From the NCBI GenBank assembly GCA_964491375.1, contig CAZBGL010000338.1, positions 1 to 18,782 on the forward strand: a stretch of 18,782 nt of DNA, read 5' to 3'. The notes below the pieces were generated by a model, which saw only the letters and a list, made by a program, of their open reading frames with translations, was not told the DNA's origin and searched no databases. The DNA is from CAZBGL01 sp964491375. GTDB taxonomy: Bacteria > Desulfobacterota > Deferrisomatia > Deferrisomatales > Deferrisomataceae. Below, piece after piece: positions 14,470 to 18,782 of the stretch; position 1 is the stretch's first letter; each line of letters starts with the position of its first letter. The position numbers were made by a program, and so were the translations under genes.

Positions 14470-15041
14470 AGCACATCGAACGCGTGCACCGATGGATCGA
14501 CGGAGAGGAGCCCGCGCCCGCCCCAGGGACCGACGGGGCGGAGGTGTACCGGGAGTACGAGCGGGTGCTGTCGGACCTGGCTGAACACCCTGTGAAGGCC
14601 CCCGGGGAGTTCGTCACGCGGGTGATGGAGGCCCTACCCCCGGAGCCCGATCGAGGATGGCTGGACCGCGTGCGGCGTCTCTGGCCCGGCGGGGGGCGCT
14701 GGCTGATCCCGGCGGCAGCCGGGGCGCTGGCCGTGTGGTGGGTTGCGGTGGGTATCCCCCGGCTCCAGGAGGGCCGGGAGGGTGTGCCGGTCACGTTCGA
14801 GATCCACGCTCCGGAAGCCCAGAGGGTGGAACTGGTGGGCAGCTTCAACGACTGGCGCCCCGGGGAGATCGTTCTCCAGGGACCCGACGCCACCGGGCAC
14901 TGGAGGGCCACGGTGCGGCTGCCGCCGGGCCGGCACGAATACCTGTTCCTGGTGGACGGCCGGAAGTGGGTGGTAGACCCGGGCGCCCTGGCCCGAAGGC
15001 CCGACGGGTTCGGGCGGGAGAACGCGGTGATCGAGCTGTGA
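14466..15041 (+). CDS. Putative anti-sigma factor with CBM48/glycogen-binding-like domain
   Basis: 191 residues from GTG. The N-terminal 1-75 is cytosolic and begins with an HRWIDGE segment like those of anti-sigma factors, but without the HxxxCxxC zinc motif. One membrane helix spans about 79-98. The C-terminal part (108-191) matches the early-set/CBM48 fold seen in AMPK beta and glycogen-branching enzymes: VELVGSFNDWRPGEI (121-135), GHWRATVRLPPGRHEYLFLV and DGRKWVVDP. The topology puts this sugar-binding-like domain in the periplasm. Translational coupling to the sigma gene supports an anti-sigma role. Binding a glycan as the signal is inference. The true ligand could be a protein or polysaccharide other than glycogen. 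Confidence 0.8.
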   Translation: MKHIERVHRWIDGEEPAPAPGTDGAEVYREYERVLSDLAEHPVKAPGEFVTRVMEALPPEPDRGWLDRVRRLWPGGGRWLIPAAAGALAVWWVAVGIPRLQEGREGVPVTFEIHAPEAQRVELVGSFNDWRPGEIVLQGPDATGHWRATVRLPPGRHEYLFLVDGRKWVVDPGALARRPDGFGRENAVIEL

Positions 15042-15054
15042 CGGAGGCGAGGCC

Positions 15055-15909
15055 ATGGGCGACATAGGTCTGCGGACGATCGCATGGGCGTGTGCGCTGC
15101 TCCTGGGCGTGGCCGTCGCCGGCCCGTCGTGGTCGATGGGCGGGGCCCCCCCCCCCGGAGGGATGCGGTTGGACGAGGATGCGCGCCGTGAGTGGGCGGC
15201 CGTGCTCCAGGAGGCGGAAGCGTCCGGCGTGCACATCCCTCGGGTGGAGGCCACGGTGGCACGGATGAGGGCCTCGGGGCTCACCCCGGAGCAGGGACAG
15301 GAGCTTCTGGCCCCGGTGTTCCGGGCGGCCCGGGAGGGGTTGCCGCCGAAGGTTCTGTTCACCAAGGTGGACGAGGGGTTGATCAAGGGCGCGGACCCGG
15401 GCGCGATCCTGCGGGCTGTGGAACGCCGCGCGGCCGTGCTGCGCCGGGCCGCGGACCTGTTGCGTTCCAGGCAGGTCCCGGTGCCACCGGCCGGATCGGG
15501 CCGCCTGGTGGGGGCGGTGGCCATGGCCCTGGAGAGCGGCGTTCCCGAGGAGGCGATCGGGCCGGTGTTGGACCGGGGGCGGGACGAGCCACCGGGCCGT
15601 GTGGCCGCCGTGATCGAGGCCGGGGAGGCCATGTTCCTGAGCGGGGTGGACCCGGAGACGGTCCGGCACATCATGGAGGACTGCCTGGCTCGCAGGCTCC
15701 GCCGTCCGGAGATCATCCGGGTCGCCCGGTTCGTGCGGGAGCAACGCAGCCGGGGTATGGATGGGCCCGCGATCCGGAAGCTCCTGTGGGGCGGGCGCGA
15801 AACGGAGGGGTCCGGCCCCGGCCGGGCCGGAAGGTGGCTCCGGGGAGGCCCCGGCGGGGGCGGTGACGGGGCAGGACCCGGCCGGAGTCGCCACCGGGGG
15901 GGACGGTGA
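15055..15909 (+). CDS. Exported helical protein of the ECF operon, unknown function
   Basis: 284 residues with SD GGAGGCGAG. A signal peptide is visible (hydrophobic 7-23, cleavage probably near SWS/MGG), so it is periplasmic or surface-located. The mature part up to about 245 is Ala/Leu/Arg-rich and predicted almost entirely helical, with recurring patterns such as ASGLTPEQGQELL and SGVPEEAIGPVLDRG, suggesting a degenerate helical repeat. The last 40 residues are a Gly/Arg-rich tail. I recognise no catalytic motif. Its stop overlaps the start of the barrel gene as GTGA, so the products are probably made together and may form an envelope complex. Confidence 0.75.
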   Translation: MGDIGLRTIAWACALLLGVAVAGPSWSMGGAPPPGGMRLDEDARREWAAVLQEAEASGVHIPRVEATVARMRASGLTPEQGQELLAPVFRAAREGLPPKVLFTKVDEGLIKGADPGAILRAVERRAAVLRRAADLLRSRQVPVPPAGSGRLVGAVAMALESGVPEEAIGPVLDRGRDEPPGRVAAVIEAGEAMFLSGVDPETVRHIMEDCLARRLRRPEIIRVARFVREQRSRGMDGPAIRKLLWGGRETEGSGPGRAGRWLRGGPGGGGDGAGPGRSRHRGGR

Positions 15910-16805
15910 GACGGGCCGGCGGGCTGGCCGCGGCGTGGGCGGCAGGGCTGTTGGCCCTGGTGCCCCTGGCGCGGGCCGAAATGTTCGTGTCGCCGAGCCT
16001 GGAAGGGAGCGCGGGATACCTGTCCAACCGGTTCGCCGAACCCCGGGCACAAGGCACTGCCTTCTGGCGCGTCGCCCCGGGGCTGGAACTTACGGCTTTC
16101 GGCCCTGGCGGCCTCGAGGGCTGGGCCTCCTTTCGGTACGAGCACACGGATTTCATGCGTCCCGGGTTTTCGCGCTGGCGCAGGGCGTCCGGACGGGGCG
16201 GGGCCGCGTGGAGGACACGGGAGACGGAGTTGTCCGGAGCGGTGGGTGTCGGGGTCTACGAGGACGGAGCGGTTCCCGGGGACGACCTCACGTGGTTTCG
16301 GGTCGAGTCCTCTCTTTCCCGGGAGCTGGGCAGGGGGTGGTGGGCGTCCATCGCCTTCGCCTTCGAGACCGACCGGTACGCGTCGCGGCGCACCGTGGGC
16401 GGCGACCTCCAGCGCGACTACCTGTGGGAGGCGAGCCCCGGTGTGAGGGTCGGTCTCTCAGAGCGCGTCTCCGTGTGGGTCGAGCTTCGCCTGGACGGGC
16501 TCGGTTCCAACGAACCGGCGGAGGAGTGGATCGGAAGCGGGGTCTCCGCCGGTGTGGAGGGGGAATGGGGTCCGGTGCGGGCCGGATGGGATGCCGGTGT
16601 TCGCCGGATGCGGTATCGGGCCCGGGACCGAACGGACACGCCGGTCTGGGCCGGGGGATGGGCCGCGTTCCGCCTCGCCCCGGGCCTCGAGCTGACCGCC
16701 TCGGCCGGGTGGACCGGGGTGCGGAGCACGGACCCGGCGGACGACTACGATACGTGGCGTGTGGAAGGGGGGGTGCGGGTGGTGTACGACCTCGATCCGC
16801 ACTGA
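15906..16805 (+). CDS. Outer-membrane beta-barrel protein of the ECF operon
   Basis: 299 residues from GTG. The signal peptide ends at PLARA (24). The mature protein alternates polar and hydrophobic residues in many short strands rich in Trp, Tyr, Gly and Arg (for example LEGWASFRYEHTDF, WWASIAFAFETDRY, AAFRLAPGLELTASAGW), separated by charged loops and Gly turns. This is typical of a 12-16-strand outer-membrane barrel. The last strand is VEGGVRVVYDLDPH, which lacks the usual terminal Phe, though an aromatic lies nearby. No specific porin or transporter family is recognised. It is the last gene of the sigma operon and converges on the kinase gene with a 34-base gap. Confidence 0.8.
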   Translation: MRRAGGLAAAWAAGLLALVPLARAEMFVSPSLEGSAGYLSNRFAEPRAQGTAFWRVAPGLELTAFGPGGLEGWASFRYEHTDFMRPGFSRWRRASGRGGAAWRTRETELSGAVGVGVYEDGAVPGDDLTWFRVESSLSRELGRGWWASIAFAFETDRYASRRTVGGDLQRDYLWEASPGVRVGLSERVSVWVELRLDGLGSNEPAEEWIGSGVSAGVEGEWGPVRAGWDAGVRRMRYRARDRTDTPVWAGGWAAFRLAPGLELTASAGWTGVRSTDPADDYDTWRVEGGVRVVYDLDPH

Positions 16806-16839
16806 GTGCCTCGTTTTCGTGTGCCCGGAGGCGGCGCCG

Positions 16840-17880
16840 TCACCGGAGCCGCCCACGCCGCCGCGCAGCCCAGGCCCCGGCCGCCCGCTTGACGGTGGCC
16901 CACAGGGCCGGGAACTCCCTTCGTCCGCGTTCGCCCAGGTGATCGATCAGGTGCTCCAGGGCCGTGGCCGCGTGTTCGAGGAACCCGGGTTTTCGGAGGC
17001 GGCCCCCGAGTTTTCCGAACGCGCCCAGGGCCTGGAGCAGCCGGAACGTGCCCAGGGCGAACCAGGCGTCGGAGGTCACCCCGTCTTCCACGCCGAGCGC
17101 CGACAGCTCCCCCTCGTATCGCCTCCGGAGACGGACGCGGACCCCGGGCGGCAGGGCCGCGTAAGGGTCCAGGATGAGGGCAGCCGCATCGTAGGCCAGG
17201 GGGCCGAGCCGGGCGGACTGGAAGTCGATGACCGCGGGCTCCCCGGGGGTGAGGAGCACGTTCCGGCTCTGGAAGTCCCGGTGCAGGAGCCAGCGCGCGG
17301 GGGCGGATGCCCCCACGGCCGCCAGGCGCTCCAGGTCCCGAGGGTAGCCCGGGAGCGGTTCCGTGCCCAGCACCCCTCCGAGGAACTCCCGTGCAAAGTA
17401 CAGCCCTTCCTCGTAGACCATCACCCGCGGGCCGTAGGGCTCCTGCACGAAGCCCAACTCGGGACGGTACCCGCGGACCCCGAGCACCTGGAACCGGGCG
17501 AGGAGCCGGAGCACCGGCCCATAGAGGCGTTCGGTCACCTGGGAGGCCTCCCGGCCGCTGGCCCGGAGTTCCCGGATGACCGCGTACAGGCTCCGGTCAC
17601 CCAGGTCCTCCATGAGCACCCATCCCCGGCCGGTGTCCTCCCCGCGGATCCGGGGGACCCTCACGCCCCGTCCGGCGAGGTGACGGGCCAGGCGGACGTA
17701 GGCGGCGTTCTCGAGGGGGTCTTCCCCCTCCATGAGGACCCAGCTCCCCCCGGGGCCGCTCACTCGGTAGAACCTCCGTGGCGACCCGTCCCCGGCCAGG
17801 GCGGCCACCTGTTCCACGGGGGCCAGGGCGGGGAAGACGCGCTCCAAGGCCACGGGAGATGGCGGTCCGCGGCCGGTCAC
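16840..17880 (-). CDS. amgK: AmgK-like sugar kinase (aminoglycoside phosphotransferase fold)
   Basis: 346 residues from GTG in a GTGA overlap with nagZ, with GGAGG seven bases upstream. AmgK phosphorylates MurNAc or GlcNAc at the anomeric position in the cytoplasm, feeding MurU-dependent recycling to UDP-MurNAc. Motifs fit: nucleotide loop GDGSPRRFYRV (30-40), VLMEDLGD (88-95), Brenner motif HRDFQSRN (200-207) with the catalytic Asp202, and metal-binding IDFQSARLGPLAYD (218-231). The frame extends upstream to 18036, but that part is antisense-like and overlaps nagZ. Coupling to nagZ strongly supports the wall-recycling role. The exact substrate remains inference, and no murU nucleotidyltransferase is seen in the window. 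Confidence 0.82.
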   Translation of the reverse strand: MTGRGPPSPVALERVFPALAPVEQVAALAGDGSPRRFYRVSGPGGSWVLMEGEDPLENAAYVRLARHLAGRGVRVPRIRGEDTGRGWVLMEDLGDRSLYAVIRELRASGREASQVTERLYGPVLRLLARFQVLGVRGYRPELGFVQEPYGPRVMVYEEGLYFAREFLGGVLGTEPLPGYPRDLERLAAVGASAPARWLLHRDFQSRNVLLTPGEPAVIDFQSARLGPLAYDAAALILDPYAALPPGVRVRLRRRYEGELSALGVEDGVTSDAWFALGTFRLLQALGAFGKLGGRLRKPGFLEHAATALEHLIDHLGERGRREFPALWATVKRAAGAWAARRRGRLR

Positions 17881-18782
17881 GCAGGATCCTCCCGGCCGGC
17901 GCGGGCCGCGAGGGCGTGCCCCCGCTCCAGCGCCTCGGCCAGGCGGGCGCGGGACACGCCCGCGGCGAGCCCCCGGGCGATCTCCTCCAGGTCGATGTCC
18001 GGCCCCAGCACCCGTCCGTACACCAGGAGATCGCACCCTGCAGCCACAGCGGCCGCCGCCGTGCGTCCCGGAGGCCCCGCGTGGGCGAGGGCGCCCATCT
18101 CCATGTCGTCGGAAACCACCGCCCCCCCGAAGCCCAGTTGGACGCGGAGCACGTCATGGAGCCAGTGGGCCGAGAGGGTGACGGGCTCGGGCGCCGCCCG
18201 GGGAAAGCGCAGGTGCCCCACCATGACCAGGGGAACCCCGGCCCGGATCGCGGCCCGGAAGGGCACCAGGTCGCACCGGTCCAGTTCCCGGCGGTCCAGG
18301 GGAACCTCGGGCATCGTCCGGTGGCTGTCGGCCGATGCCGCGCCGTGCCCGGGAAAGTGCTTGGCGCAGGGAAGGAGCCCGGCGTCGAGGGTTGCACGCA
18401 CGTGCGCCGCCACCCGTTCGGCCACGCACGCCGGGTCTTCTCCGAACGAACGGTCGCCGATGACCCCGCTTTCTCCCGGGCGGATCACGTCGCACACCGG
18501 GGCCAGGTTCACGTCGATGCCCAGGGCCCTCAGGGCGCGGGCCTGCGCCTCGACCCGGGCCCGAAAGCGCTCCAGGGGTTCCCGGGCCATCTCCCGGGCG
18601 GAGGGCAGCCGGGGTACGCCGCAGTGGATCCTCTCCACGCGGCCGCCCTCCTGATCCACCAGCACCAGGCACGGCGATCCCGGGTCGGCCCGGGAGACCC
18701 CGTCGCGGAGGTGTTGAATCAGGTTCCTCACCTGCCCAGGGGAGCGGGCGTTTCGGCGGAACAAGATCACCCCGCCCAGGCC
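17877..18782 (-). CDS. nagZ: Beta-N-acetylhexosaminidase NagZ (GH3), 5' end outside window
   Basis: NagZ cleaves GlcNAc from GlcNAc-anhydroMurNAc-peptides in the cytoplasm during wall recycling. The visible 301 residues begin with GLGGVILFRRN, which normally lies about 30-40 residues into the protein, so the true start is beyond base 18782. The GTG at 18770 is an internal Val. GH3 motifs are intact: DQEGGRVERI, then KHFPGHGAASADSH (137-150, counted from the GTG), with the His loop that acts as acid/base in NagZ, and VVSDDMEMGAL (218-228) with the nucleophile Asp. A single GH3 catalytic domain without a signal peptide fits NagZ rather than secreted GH3 glucosidases. Its stop overlaps the AmgK-like kinase start, so hydrolysis and sugar phosphorylation are genetically coupled. 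Confidence 0.93.
   Translation of the reverse strand, partial: GLGGVILFRRNARSPGQVRNLIQHLRDGVSRADPGSPCLVLVDQEGGRVERIHCGVPRLPSAREMAREPLERFRARVEAQARALRALGIDVNLAPVCDVIRPGESGVIGDRSFGEDPACVAERVAAHVRATLDAGLLPCAKHFPGHGAASADSHRTMPEVPLDRRELDRCDLVPFRAAIRAGVPLVMVGHLRFPRAAPEPVTLSAHWLHDVLRVQLGFGGAVVSDDMEMGALAHAGPPGRTAAAAVAAGCDLLVYGRVLGPDIDLEEIARGLAAGVSRARLAEALERGHALAARAGREDPA

Noticed and set aside
16759..18654. Long + frame opposite amgK and nagZ
   Set aside because: Both minus-strand genes carry complete catalytic motifs; the + translation has none.
1..18782. Search for CRISPR arrays, IS elements, tRNA or rRNA genes
   Set aside because: No regular spaced repeats, transposase motifs, terminal repeats or cloverleaf signatures were seen by eye.

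Overview
This 18.8 kb stretch is very GC-rich and densely coded on both strands. Mpl, NagZ, an AmgK-like sugar kinase, an outer-membrane beta-barrel and a long-form HflX all point to a Gram-negative chromosome. The gene styles (long HflX, chemoreceptor tip with an AAQAGE motif, core MetE-like enzyme, paired Kef-type antiporters) look most like a high-GC member of the former Deltaproteobacteria (Desulfobacterota/Desulfuromonadota). That placement is inference from sequence style only. No mobile element, CRISPR array, tRNA or rRNA was seen.

Layout. 1-436: no convincing gene. 437-4281 (+): hflX, a membrane-anchored chemoreceptor-like protein and a YciA-type acyl-CoA thioesterase, tightly packed. 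4292-4567 (-): a small three-helix membrane protein whose start codon interlocks with that of the divergent core MetE-like enzyme (4566-5636, +). 5637-5809: hairpin-rich convergent spacer. 5810-6856 (-): TPR protein with a C-terminal HTH-like segment. 7012-11136 (+): PaaI-like hotdog protein, two different Kef/CPA2-type antiporters and a NamZ-family (DUF1343) muramidase, the last two coupled by GTGA. 11294-11482 (-): 62-residue protein of unknown function, with a good promoter lying over the start of the divergent mpl (11541-12989, +). A 17-bp perfect hairpin then separates mpl from a small exported Arg/Gln-rich protein (13036-13371, -). 13372-13929: no gene seen. 13930-16805 (+): four-gene envelope module of ECF sigma factor, single-pass protein with a CBM48-like domain, exported helical protein and outer-membrane barrel. 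16840-18782 (-): AmgK-like kinase preceded by nagZ, which runs off the window edge.

How the genes fit together. NamZ, Mpl, AmgK and NagZ belong to peptidoglycan turnover and recycling: NagZ and NamZ release GlcNAc and MurNAc, AmgK phosphorylates the free sugar, and Mpl re-attaches the recovered tripeptide to UDP-MurNAc. They lie in three transcription units within about 9 kb, around an ECF-controlled envelope module whose transmembrane protein carries a probable sugar-binding domain. The most interesting idea here is that the region couples wall-sugar recycling, ion antiport and a glycan-responsive envelope regulon. The gene content is read from the sequence; the functional coupling is inference.

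Other points of note are an apparent ATC start codon for hflX, a NamZ without a signal peptide that has Gln in its GPxHG motif, and a chemoreceptor with non-canonical tip residues and no sensor domain.
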